Part shown: piece by piece, positions 6,769 to 15,135 of the stretch | Position numbering within the stretch: position 1 is the stretch's first letter | Layout of the letters: every line of letters starts with the position of its first letter | Made by a program: the position numbers and the translations under genes | From: Cyanobacteria bacterium SIG27 | GTDB taxonomy: Bacteria; Cyanobacteriota; Vampirovibrionia; Gastranaerophilales; Gastranaerophilaceae | Reading direction: 5' to 3' | Assembly (NCBI GenBank): GCA_015152565.1 | Contig: SUTT01000012.1 | Span: 1-46,664 of the forward strand | Length of the DNA stretch: 46,664 nt | Notes under the pieces: generated by a model | Database searches by the model: none | Told to the model about the DNA's origin: nothing | What the model saw: the letters and a program-made list of their open reading frames with translations, nothing else

Positions 6769-8580
6769 TTATGCAGAATATTTAGAGTATAAAAATTCAT
6801 TTATCTTATTTTTATTACTAGTAGTTAATAAAAATTTTTCATCTGCTTTATTAAATTTTGGAATCCCAAAATCTTTTATATAATTCTTTGCCAAAGCCTT
6901 ATACCCTTTAGAATATGATTTGCTTGTATTTTGTATATAATTCCAAAATACATCAGATGTTAATATTTTTTTTAGTATTAATAGTTCTTTATCGGTATTG
7001 GCAAAAACTGCATAACCACAGTAAAATAACATGTTTTCATCTTTTGATAGAATAGCAGTTGGTTTATCTGCGATATATGGTAGTAATATTTTCTTCCCTT
7101 GATTATTCAAGCCTTGTGTTCTTCCATATGCATACCACGCAGCATAATTACCTTTTCCTTTATCTCTGCGGAGTAATATGTCTTTTACAGCAACTAGAAA
7201 TTTATATGCTTCGGGGTAATTATTTTGAATAACTTTTTCATCTATAATATGATATTGATGATTCTTATAAAAATATGGAAAAATTGCTTTTTCGATTTTT
7301 TGTTCTAAATCAATTTCATTTTTCATTATGTTTGGCTTTGCAACATTAATACAGAGTTCTTTTTCTATTTTATAATGTTTATTATTGTATATTCTGTAAT
7401 AATATTTTTTGTCTTCAGAACACGGAGTAAAAAAATAAATGTCATTTTTTAAGGTTGCCAAACCATTTTTAATTTTATAATTACCCAATTTATTTTCCAT
7501 TTTATTGATTATTTTTATCATTGAAAGATAATCATTGTTACACATTTTCCATGGTTGATTAAACTTAAAATTATTATTGTTATATATTACACTTGCTGAA
7601 TCATCTATTTTTTCAATATCATTTATAGACAAATAGGATATTTCAAATTGAGACGACTTTTTACTTATTATAGTTACCGCAGTATAGTTAGTTGCTTTTT
7701 TAAATATTTTATTATCTTTATAGTCAAGAACTTTTATATGGTAATTTGAAGCAAGCATGTAATTTCGTAAGGAACGACCATTTATGCTTTGTAGATATGT
7801 ATTCGGTGTAATATAACCTAAAATCCCATTATCTTTTAATAAATTTAAACCAAGTTCAAAAAATGGAATATAAAGATCTACATTTCCGGAACTAGATGAT
7901 TTCCAATTTTTTAAATTATTTTTCATATATTCATCAATATTTTTTGAACGTACATATGGTGGGTTTCCTACAATGTAATCAAATTTTATATTTTTCAAAA
8001 ATTTATTATTTTTATCTAAAGAATCGCAGACTTTTAAATTGTATTTAAGCTGGTTATCATTCTCATGATTAAGTAGCATAATAAATCTATATAAAATTTG
8101 CGCTTTTATTATGCTTTTTTCTGAAATATCCATGCCGTATATATACTTCTTAAAAATTTCTGTGTATGAAAGTTTAAAAGTTTTATTTAAATATATTGCG
8201 CAAGATATTAAAAACGAACCACAACCACAGGAAGGATCGCAAATTTTACCAATAGGATTGCTGCCTAAAACATAATGAATAATACATTGTTTTATACTAT
8301 CTGGGGTATAAACAATCCCGTTAATTTTTTTATCATCATCAGGAATTAGTAGTTCAAATATCTCTATTAAATTTGATATTGAAGGCTTAATTTTCATAGA
8401 TTCAAAAACTGATTTTATCTTATCATATTTAGCATTATCAATATGTAAAAAATATGAAACAAAAAATCTGGAATTATTATAATTTATATTATTTACATCT
8501 AAAAATAACTTGATAATGCATTGTTCGCATATATCTACATCACTTACTATTTTTTTAATTTTATTAATGAACTGCTTCAT
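6769..8580 (-). CDS. Eco57I-type N6-adenine DNA methyltransferase
   Basis: This 603-residue methylase has GIVYTPDSI ahead of motif I (DPSCGCGSF, about residues 118-126, SAM binding) and motif IV NPPYVR (gamma-class adenine-N6 active site). The C-terminal half carries a TaqI-like specificity region (YAAWYAYGRTQGL, KKILLPYIADKP). AGGAGG precedes the start, which overlaps the stop of the upstream type IIG gene as ATGA, so the two are coupled. A second methylase beside a type IIG enzyme usually modifies the other strand of an asymmetric site. There is no nuclease motif in this protein. Confidence 0.85.
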   Translation of the reverse strand: MKQFINKIKKIVSDVDICEQCIIKLFLDVNNINYNNSRFFVSYFLHIDNAKYDKIKSVFESMKIKPSISNLIEIFELLIPDDDKKINGIVYTPDSIKQCIIHYVLGSNPIGKICDPSCGCGSFLISCAIYLNKTFKLSYTEIFKKYIYGMDISEKSIIKAQILYRFIMLLNHENDNQLKYNLKVCDSLDKNNKFLKNIKFDYIVGNPPYVRSKNIDEYMKNNLKNWKSSSSGNVDLYIPFFELGLNLLKDNGILGYITPNTYLQSINGRSLRNYMLASNYHIKVLDYKDNKIFKKATNYTAVTIISKKSSQFEISYLSINDIEKIDDSASVIYNNNNFKFNQPWKMCNNDYLSMIKIINKMENKLGNYKIKNGLATLKNDIYFFTPCSEDKKYYYRIYNNKHYKIEKELCINVAKPNIMKNEIDLEQKIEKAIFPYFYKNHQYHIIDEKVIQNNYPEAYKFLVAVKDILLRRDKGKGNYAAWYAYGRTQGLNNQGKKILLPYIADKPTAILSKDENMLFYCGYAVFANTDKELLILKKILTSDVFWNYIQNTSKSYSKGYKALAKNYIKDFGIPKFNKADEKFLLTTSNKNKINEFLYSKYSA

Positions 8581-11500
8581 GCACCCTCCTGTATATCCAG
8601 TAGATCTACACGATCAATTGTTCGTCCTTCATTTACGATTAATTCTATTTCTTTCTCAGATAATCCATATAATTTATAGCATAGATTATCTAAATTTTGC
8701 CATTTTTTATTTAGTATTTGTCTATATATATTTTTCTTAGCACTAATACTTTTTAGATATGCCATTTGTAAATCTGTAATTTCATCCACAATATTAGATA
8801 GCACATTGATTAATTCGGGAGATTGTTCTAAAACTTTAATTGGTAATGGTACTGGATTTAAAAATTGTTTATTAAATTTATAATAACCTCCAGACTGTGG
8901 ATTTGCTTCCAATTTTGCAAAAACAGAAAAAACGGTAGAATTTAATATTGCAGTGATAGATTTTGCTACTTCTATATTTGGATTATCTAATGTAATAAAA
9001 TTTACATTAGAATTGTCCATATACCCAGAATTTGCATTTACAAAAGTAGCAATTGTATCCAAGTGGGTCATTGGAACAATTATTTTATTTTTTGAATATG
9101 AATCTTGGTTATTTTCTCTTGTAAATGTATGCCAATAAATTCCCTCTCTATGTTCTACTTTTTCTTTTATTAAAGTCTCACATTTATTTAAATAATTCTT
9201 TGCCAACTTTGGCATTTCATCAAAGGGTATTCTATCAACTCCATTTTTATATGGGAATAAACAATATGTTGTTGTGTTTATTTCTTTAAAACAGTATAAT
9301 TTATCATTTTTTATTAAAGGTTTAACGATATCTTTTTCTAATGTAACAGTTTCTCCCACTCCATTGATGCCTGTTATTGTATTTGCATTAACCTTACAAT
9401 TTTGAAATTGGTATAATTTTTTCCATAAAAGTTGTATTCCTACCGATATATTTATACCTTTTGCGGTTTCTATGGTACCACATCTGACTCTTGCATTATT
9501 TAAAATTTCTATTAATTCCTTTTTAGCAAACGACCAAGTTTTATCCTTAAATTCAGAATTATTGATTGAACCATATTGCATATTTTTATTGTAATAATTT
9601 TCTAAATAGGATTTGGCTTGATTTTTATCACCTTTGATTAAATTATAGTTTAATTTATTTGATACATTTGATCCAAGTACAATAATTGCAACATATGTTA
9701 TGCGATTTTCAAATAAATCGGTGGCTTCAAAATCTATAATTTTAGTAACCTTATCGTAAATTTCATTACGAATATTTGTTCCATAATCTGTTTTAAACCA
9801 ACGTTTTTGAACAATAAAACTAAGACACCCACTCTCTGAAAGTAAAGATTTACATCTTTCAATAAATATGACTGCCAAATCTGCTTTGCCAGAATAACTA
9901 TTATAATGATCTTTTATATATTTATGCATATCCGAGTAATTATTTTTATAGTGCTTCGTCTCAACATACGGAGGATTACCTATAATGTATGTAAAACCAT
10001 TGTTATGTTCAAAAACTTCTTTAAATCCGTGTTTTATGTCAAATGGACGAATTTCATCAATTGCTTCAACTGGAAGTTCAATATCTATATCAACAAGAGT
10101 ATTTCCTAACAATATGTTTTTGTGGATATCTTTTAATATTTGTTTTCCAAATGCACCTACTTCAGTTAATGAGTTAGTATTGTCAATATCGATTAATTTT
10201 AATGCTAATGACATTTTTGTTACTTCTACAGCCATGGCATCATAGTCAACACCGTGAATGCATCGTATAAAAAGCATTTGTTTAGCTTTTATTGTCAAAT
10301 GATATGAATTATCGATTTTTATATATAATTCTTTATTTACGATACTGGAATCGTTATGGATAATTTCTATCATTTTTTTTGACAAAATATCAAAGCAATT
10401 AATTAAAAATATGCCTGAACCACAGCATGGGTCTAATATTTTTATATTTAATAATTCATCGATTGTTTTAATATGATCTAAATTAATTGTCTCTCTGCAA
10501 AGAGGTTGTACTAAAAAACTTGGAGTTGGGATAACTCCATTTGTTTTTACATAATCTGGTTTTAAATTTTCTTGAATTTTTCCCTCGGTGAAGCCTAATT
10601 CTTTTGACAAAAAGCCTTCATATATTTTAGCTATAATATCTGGATGTATTACGTCGAATCTATACGGACTAGGATAATATAATTTATTTATAAATTCTTC
10701 GAATATACTATTTTCTAGTACAATATCATCTAATAAGTGATCTAATGAAAACATTGCACCATCATAGTGTTCATAAAAATCAAAATAGCAACTATGTTTA
10801 AATTTTTCCCAAAAACCAGATTTATCTGAGAGATAGTTTTTCAAAATAAAGATCTGTTCTAATCCACGAGATTCACAAACTCGGATAAAAATTATTCTAT
10901 CAATAATTATTTGAATAATATAATTTAAAAAGTTCTTATTCTCAGTAAAAATGGCATTACTTTTTACTAATTGTTCAGCTAAAAGAAATCTAAATTTTGA
11001 CAAGAATTCGGTAAAATTGCTATCTAGGCTTTGTACCCCTTCCGCTTTTTCAGGTGTATATTCAATTTCAAGATAATTTTTATATACATTTTCTTTACTG
11101 AAGTGAGCGTATATAATGTCAAAATTATCCAAATATTCTTTATAAGTAAATTTCCGAGTGCCCAATGAAGCATCTTGTTTGATATCCGGAGTAAATGTAC
11201 AGTCGTAAATAACCAATTGAGAAAAATTCGATACGAAAGCACAAGGTACCATTGCAGACCATCCATATGATCTTATTTGAAATGCTGCATCTCGATCATT
11301 AAATATATCAACTTTTAATGATTTTGCATCAAGAAACGTTTTTATCTGTTTCCCATTTACGAAAGTATAATCTGGTTTGTTATGCTCTGATTCAATCTTT
11401 TCTAATCGTTGTGCCCATTCTCCTACTAATTTTTTCTCTTGCAAAATTTCATTGGTTTGCCTTACATCCCATCCAAAAATACCCAAAAATTTATTTAACC

Positions 11501-11609
11501 ATACCCTAATGGTTTCTTCGCTGATTTCTTCTAATCTAGAAGTATTGATAAATTCTTCATACTCACAGACTAAAACTTTTAATTTTTCTTTTGCAATATT
11601 TTTATCCAT
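8577..11609 (-). CDS. Type IIG restriction-modification enzyme (nuclease-methyltransferase fusion)
   Basis: A 1010-residue single-chain restriction and modification enzyme. The N-terminal domain has the PD-(D/E)XK pattern: PDYTFVNG with DAKSLKV about 15 residues later (residues 79-100). The central methylase has NGVIPTPSFLV, motif I LDPCCGSGIF and motif IV NPPYVETK. The C-terminal 350 residues fit a target-recognition domain. It resembles the Alw26I/Eco31I/Esp3I and Eco57I groups. Together with the coupled 603-residue methylase it forms a complete R-M unit for what is probably an asymmetric site. It is AT-rich and intact, with no frameshift. The site cannot be read from the sequence. Confidence 0.85.
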   Translation of the reverse strand: MDKNIAKEKLKVLVCEYEEFINTSRLEEISEETIRVWLNKFLGIFGWDVRQTNEILQEKKLVGEWAQRLEKIESEHNKPDYTFVNGKQIKTFLDAKSLKVDIFNDRDAAFQIRSYGWSAMVPCAFVSNFSQLVIYDCTFTPDIKQDASLGTRKFTYKEYLDNFDIIYAHFSKENVYKNYLEIEYTPEKAEGVQSLDSNFTEFLSKFRFLLAEQLVKSNAIFTENKNFLNYIIQIIIDRIIFIRVCESRGLEQIFILKNYLSDKSGFWEKFKHSCYFDFYEHYDGAMFSLDHLLDDIVLENSIFEEFINKLYYPSPYRFDVIHPDIIAKIYEGFLSKELGFTEGKIQENLKPDYVKTNGVIPTPSFLVQPLCRETINLDHIKTIDELLNIKILDPCCGSGIFLINCFDILSKKMIEIIHNDSSIVNKELYIKIDNSYHLTIKAKQMLFIRCIHGVDYDAMAVEVTKMSLALKLIDIDNTNSLTEVGAFGKQILKDIHKNILLGNTLVDIDIELPVEAIDEIRPFDIKHGFKEVFEHNNGFTYIIGNPPYVETKHYKNNYSDMHKYIKDHYNSYSGKADLAVIFIERCKSLLSESGCLSFIVQKRWFKTDYGTNIRNEIYDKVTKIIDFEATDLFENRITYVAIIVLGSNVSNKLNYNLIKGDKNQAKSYLENYYNKNMQYGSINNSEFKDKTWSFAKKELIEILNNARVRCGTIETAKGINISVGIQLLWKKLYQFQNCKVNANTITGINGVGETVTLEKDIVKPLIKNDKLYCFKEINTTTYCLFPYKNGVDRIPFDEMPKLAKNYLNKCETLIKEKVEHREGIYWHTFTRENNQDSYSKNKIIVPMTHLDTIATFVNANSGYMDNSNVNFITLDNPNIEVAKSITAILNSTVFSVFAKLEANPQSGGYYKFNKQFLNPVPLPIKVLEQSPELINVLSNIVDEITDLQMAYLKSISAKKNIYRQILNKKWQNLDNLCYKLYGLSEKEIELIVNEGRTIDRVDLLDIQEGA

Positions 11610-11725
11610 AGCTTACTGTTATAGTATCATGAATATGAGTTATTATCTTATTGTAAAAATGTTAACCTAAAACTTGAATATATTTCAATTGTGAGCAATG
11701 AATACGACACAACAAAGGGGGTCGT

Positions 11726-11958
11726 ATGGAAAAAGTCGGATTGAATATTACTCCAAAAGAGTTTAAGCAATTAAGCAAGTGGTCGAAAATATTTATAACA
11801 CAGCTGTTGTTATCGATTACTTTGTAGCCAGTTAGCCGGAAATTGAAGAATGTTACAATCTTTCACCCGTTGTTAAACATTTGCGAAATGATGCAGATGT
11901 TTTAAATGCATTCTTTATTGACCACGAAAAAGAAGTTGAAAATTTAAATGCCGTTTAA
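11726..11958 (+). pseudogene. Eroded small gene of unknown function
   Basis: A good ribosome binding site (AAGGGG) precedes ATG 11726, but the frame closes after 33 codons. A second frame continues with protein-like sequence (VVENIYNTAVVIDYF, then after one TAG, PEIEECYNLSPVVKHLR and FFIDHEKEVENLNAV) to a stop at 11958. A frameshift near 11780 and one in-frame stop would restore a small protein of about 75 residues. The family is not recognised. The rest of 11610-11987 shows only a 7-bp inverted repeat, ATACGAC/GTCGTAT, around 11702-11726. Confidence 0.4.
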
Positions 11959-11987
11959 AAGGTGTTTAATCGGTGTTCAAAAATATT

Positions 11988-12296
11988 TTAATATCTTGCA
12001 TTACGAGCAAACATTTCCTGCAATTCCTGCTGAGTAATAAATCGGTTATTATTAACCGGATTATATTGATGAATAAATTTTGATGCATCTGATAGCATTT
12101 TTATATTATGTATATTGCCTTTGCAATTTAGATAACTTGCATTTAGCCTATCAATTAATGCCTTTTTATCTTCTTCTGAAATTTGAGTGCTGTTTTTTAT
12201 CAAATTTAGACGTTTTTGAAACTCAATATCTGTGCTGATATCTAAATTTTTGAAAAAAGCTTCTTTTAAAATATCTTTTATTAATTCGTTAAACAT
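11988..12296 (-). CDS. Small hypothetical protein
   Basis: A 102-residue protein with AAGGA seven bases before its ATG. It is mostly helical and charged (MFNELIKDILKEAFFKNLD, ISEEDKKALIDRLNASYL), with a glutamine-rich C-terminal helix (FITQQELQEMFARNARY). No signal peptide, membrane segment or catalytic motif is seen and the family is not recognised. It stands alone, divergent from the small gene pair that starts at 12454. Confidence 0.55.
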   Translation of the reverse strand: MFNELIKDILKEAFFKNLDISTDIEFQKRLNLIKNSTQISEEDKKALIDRLNASYLNCKGNIHNIKMLSDASKFIHQYNPVNNNRFITQQELQEMFARNARY

Positions 12297-12360
12297 GCTG
12301 TATTCCTTATATTTTCTTGCATTTATATATTATATCACATCTCAAATTGGGCATTCATGC

Positions 12361-12408
12361 TAATTTTGTATCGGGATGATACGTTTTGGACACATATACT
12401 TGATGTTT
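12361..12408 (+). repeat. Second copy of the transposon-type leader segment
   Basis: TAATTTTGTATC (12361-12372) is identical to 5115-5126, and ACTTGATGTTT (12398-12408) is identical to 5149-5159, at nearly the same spacing (25 against 22 bases). Looser similarity continues (CCCCGAAAGAG against CTCGGAAACAGAG). Both copies precede plus-strand genes. They could be related promoters or operators, or an end remnant of a related element. Confidence 0.5.
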
Positions 12409-12453
12409 TTCCCCGAAAGAGTGATGAATGGTGTAGCTTGAAAGGAGCAAATT

Positions 12454-12654
12454 ATGGTTGAAAAAGATTACAAGTTATACGGAACAAAAATTTTAAATCT
12501 AAAAACACAAGAAATCGGATTGTTGATTTGTTTATGGGAAAACAAATTTGCTGACAAAACTATAGATTTTGCAACTTGTGTCGATAAAACCGGCAAACGC
12601 TACAATATTGAACTTGATAATATAAGAGGGTTTGAAGATGATTTTGAAAAATAA
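12454..12654 (+). CDS. Small hypothetical protein, first of a pair
   Basis: A 66-residue protein preceded by AAAGGAG. The sequence (YKLYGTKILNLKTQEIGLL, then DFATCVDKTGKRYNIELDNI) looks like a small all-beta fold, as in short plasmid or phage accessory proteins. The family is not recognised. Its end overlaps the next small gene, so they are probably translated together. It is transcribed from the region holding the repeated leader segment. Confidence 0.55.
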   Translation: MVEKDYKLYGTKILNLKTQEIGLLICLWENKFADKTIDFATCVDKTGKRYNIELDNIRGFEDDFEK

Positions 12655-12871
12655 ATTAACTAAAGAAACATTAGATATTCCATATTCTGAATTTAGAAAA
12701 AAGTTCGCAAAAGAAATTCAGGATGCGTTTGAAAGTTACCGCAAAACACAACTAAATAAATATTCTTGGAACTTCAAAGATGACAATTCTTTGGAGTTTA
12801 ATTTTTATTTTGAACTCCATTGGAATTTCAATCATTTTGAAATGTCTAACTGGTGCATAGAAAGAATGTAA
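12638..12871 (+). CDS. Small hypothetical protein, second of a pair
   Basis: A 77-residue protein from ATG 12638, chosen because AAGAGGG (12624-12630) lies seven bases upstream; a TTG at 12632 would add two residues. It overlaps the end of the preceding gene by 17 bases. It is rich in aromatic and asparagine residues (SWNFKDDNSLEFNFYFEL). Its stop codon directly abuts the stop of the convergent mrr gene. The function is unknown; a mobile-element accessory protein is the likeliest kind. Confidence 0.55.
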   Translation: MILKNKLTKETLDIPYSEFRKKFAKEIQDAFESYRKTQLNKYSWNFKDDNSLEFNFYFELHWNFNHFEMSNWCIERM

Positions 12872-13786
12872 TTATTCTCCTTCTATAAAGAAACCTTCAT
12901 CTATTTTCTTTCTTATAAAAATTGGTTCTATTGGTTTTACACCAATATTATGCTTTATCATTAAACTTGCTAATTGAGTACCATTAACTAAAACAATAAC
13001 ATTGCCTTGTATAGAAGATTTTTCAGCTAATTTTTTTGCACTTTCTATAAAGTCTGATGTTGTTATAAATACCCCTTTTTTAACAGATGAAGTTCCTAGT
13101 GTTGCAATAAAATCTTTCATATCTTTTGCATCAACTTTTTTATCTGAATATCTCTTTGCTTGAAGATAAATTTTCCCTAATCCTAATTCATCTTCATCGA
13201 TAATTCCGTCAATTCCATCATCATGGCTTTTAGGAGTTACAGTGCCAACCCCATAATTCATTTTTTCCATAACTGTTGTCACAATTCTTTCGAAATTGTA
13301 GGGATCAACAGATTTTAGTTTATCAATAAGCTCACTTCTTAAATTTTCATATAGTATCTTTTGAGCATATGCTAACAAATCATCTGGTGATTTTTGTTCT
13401 TCAACTAACTCAGATGTGTTTGTTTCGTTTTGTTCTGTATTAACAGCATTTTGGAAATCTTTAAATTCATCATATTGAAGCAAGAAGTTTTTTGTTATTT
13501 TATCTGGATTTGTTTTTAGTAAATCAATTCCTCGCTGCGTAATTTTTATTACACCTCTTGCCGGATAATCCAGTAAACATGCCTTTTTAAGATATGTTCT
13601 TGCCCACATTGCACGGTTATAATATGTAGCTTGCGTTTGGCTCGGCAACTTTTCTTGTCTATCTTCTTCTGACAATCCAAGCATATCTGCAGCTTGTTCA
13701 ACAATATCTCTGCTTTTGTGTTCGTAATTATCTGCTATAAGTTTAAGTGTTGGTAACATAAAATCTTGATAACTCGGTACTGTCAT
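12872..13786 (-). CDS. mrr: Mrr-type restriction endonuclease
   Basis: A 304-residue protein with the two Mrr domains. Residues 1 to about 95 are the winged-helix Mrr N-domain (SYQDFMLPTLKLIADNYEH, LPSQTQATYYNRAMWARTYL). Residues about 165-290 are the catalytic domain of the PD-(D/E)XK superfamily, with FERIVTTVMEKMNYGVG, then DDGIDGIIDED and the QAKRYSDKKV core, where QAK stands in for ExK as in other Mrr proteins. Such enzymes cut foreign or methylated DNA. AAGGAG at good distance supports the start. It is convergent with the small gene pair. The acidic linker (about residues 115-140) is unremarkable. Confidence 0.88.
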   Translation of the reverse strand: MTVPSYQDFMLPTLKLIADNYEHKSRDIVEQAADMLGLSEEDRQEKLPSQTQATYYNRAMWARTYLKKACLLDYPARGVIKITQRGIDLLKTNPDKITKNFLLQYDEFKDFQNAVNTEQNETNTSELVEEQKSPDDLLAYAQKILYENLRSELIDKLKSVDPYNFERIVTTVMEKMNYGVGTVTPKSHDDGIDGIIDEDELGLGKIYLQAKRYSDKKVDAKDMKDFIATLGTSSVKKGVFITTSDFIESAKKLAEKSSIQGNVIVLVNGTQLASLMIKHNIGVKPIEPIFIRKKIDEGFFIEGE

Positions 13787-13845
13787 ACTCCACTCCTTTT
13801 TCTTTTAGGGTATCACAAACATGGATTTGAACATATTTTTAACTG

Positions 13846-14202
13846 TTATAAAACGGGATTTGAATTAATTTGCCTTTTTATCCATTCCATAATTATAGAT
13901 ACAAGATAGTCTTGTTCGGTCGGGGTTAGTTCTCTGCCTTTTGGAAATTTGTGCCATTTTTCGATACAGCCGCGGCAACAGGTGGCAGTTGCGTGTTGAG
14001 CGATAAAAACAGGATGTCCGCGCATCGGGGTTTGTTTGCCATTATTTATTGGTTCTGCCGGAGCAACTCTATTCCGAATAAAATCACAGGCATGAGAATG
14101 GATTGTATCAAGTCCTTTTTCCTTGATATATTCAAGTCCTTTTGCCCGGAGTTTAAATCTGCTCCTGAATTTTGATTTTGTTAATCTTTCTAAAATGTCC
14201 AT
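13846..14202 (-). CDS. DUF4186 family protein
   Basis: This 118-residue protein matches the DUF4186 family as I remember it: KFRSRFKLRAKGLEYI, HACDFIRNRVAPAEP, KQTPMRGHPVFIAQHATATC, then CRGCIEKWHKFPKGRELT. The histidines and CRGC cysteines could bind a metal, but no function is established to my knowledge. It stands between the mrr gene, same strand, about 60 bases downstream, and the divergent gene at 14383. It is less AT-rich than its neighbours, which hints at separate acquisition. Confidence 0.8.
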   Translation of the reverse strand: MDILERLTKSKFRSRFKLRAKGLEYIKEKGLDTIHSHACDFIRNRVAPAEPINNGKQTPMRGHPVFIAQHATATCCRGCIEKWHKFPKGRELTPTEQDYLVSIIMEWIKRQINSNPVL

Positions 14203-14333
14203 AATTATATTTTATCACGTATATCTATGCTATAATAACCATAGAACGGAACATTCAAGAATCTTTAAGCTTAAGACAAAAAACAACTTTTTGTAAAATA
14301 CATACGGTATCTTAACAAATATTATAAATATAC

Positions 14334-14362
14334 TTGACAAATTTTAGGTTTTTAGAAATAAT
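14334..14362 (+). promoter_or_regulatory. Predicted promoter of the 14383 gene pair
   Basis: TTGACA at 14334-14339 is a perfect -35, followed 17 bp later by AATAAT (14357-14362) as -10. Transcription would begin near 14369, inside the palindrome that covers the ribosome binding site. Confidence 0.6.
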
Positions 14363-14387
14363 AGCATGTAAAGGAGGCTTACATGCT
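14363..14387 (+). promoter_or_regulatory. Perfect 9-bp palindrome around the ribosome binding site and start codon
   Basis: AGCATGTAA (14363-14371) and TTACATGCT (14379-14387) are exact reverse complements. The 7-base loop is AGGAGGC, which holds the Shine-Dalgarno sequence, and the start codon (14383-14385) lies in the right arm. As DNA it would be an operator over the transcription start, a natural site for the XRE-IrrE protein encoded next. As RNA it would hide the start codon, but only if transcription began upstream of 14363. Confidence 0.65.
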
Positions 14388-15129
14388 CGAAAAAATTAGT
14401 GAAGAATTAAAACAAAGAATAGCAAATAGCCATATCGAAGGCTTTGGGGAAGAATTAGAATATTGGGTTAAACAAATAAATACCCCTACCAGTAATTACA
14501 AAAATATGCTACCACGTGATTTAACAAATGGCATTCTTATTTCTTTTTGCGATGATAATTTAAGATACGATATTGTAAGACGTGGCTTTTATGAATTATT
14601 GTTATTGCTTGATTTAAATTCAAATCTTCTTTTTACATGCATGAGTGAAGATGCTCTTAACAAAATTTTAAAAGACAAAAAACGTGAAGTACCACATTAT
14701 ATAGACATTTTATCCCTTAAAAATAAAGGGTTGGAAGGTAAAACCCACCAAATAACTATTCCGGGAATTGATACAGAGTTATTTCCCGAGGATGAACTTG
14801 AACGACAATTGAAAGAATTGTGCTCAAATCTTGAATTGCAAACAGACAAAGAATTTAGACATTGTATAATTACAATTAAAAAAAGCGGTTATAATGTAGA
14901 AAAATTAAAAGCATATATTTTCAATTCTGCGTTAGAATTAGTTGAAGAAGAAAATTGGAGTCAATACCTGAAACCAAGTTATACATTCCTTGATGATACT
15001 AAAAAATCTAACGAGGTAGATATAATAAAACCGACATTAAAGAAAGATTTCTTAGTACAGGACAAAGATACAATGCCAGAAATTAAAAATGATAAAAATG
15101 ATGAAAAAGATGTTAATGAGGAAGAATAA
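14383..15129 (+). CDS. Unknown protein paired with an XRE-IrrE regulator
   Basis: A 248-residue soluble protein; the family is not recognised. AAGGAGG in a hairpin loop sets the start. It is helical at the N-terminus (LEKISEELKQRIANSHIEGF), with a central RYDIVRRGFYELLLLLDL segment and an acidic, lysine-rich tail (residues about 220-248) that looks disordered. It ends 6 bases before the IrrE-type regulator, so they form one operon. In many islands such pairs act as stress sensor plus effector, with the metallopeptidase cutting a partner repressor. That role here is only suggested by position. Confidence 0.6.
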   Translation: MLEKISEELKQRIANSHIEGFGEELEYWVKQINTPTSNYKNMLPRDLTNGILISFCDDNLRYDIVRRGFYELLLLLDLNSNLLFTCMSEDALNKILKDKKREVPHYIDILSLKNKGLEGKTHQITIPGIDTELFPEDELERQLKELCSNLELQTDKEFRHCIITIKKSGYNVEKLKAYIFNSALELVEEENWSQYLKPSYTFLDDTKKSNEVDIIKPTLKKDFLVQDKDTMPEIKNDKNDEKDVNEEE

Positions 15130-15135
15130 ATTATA

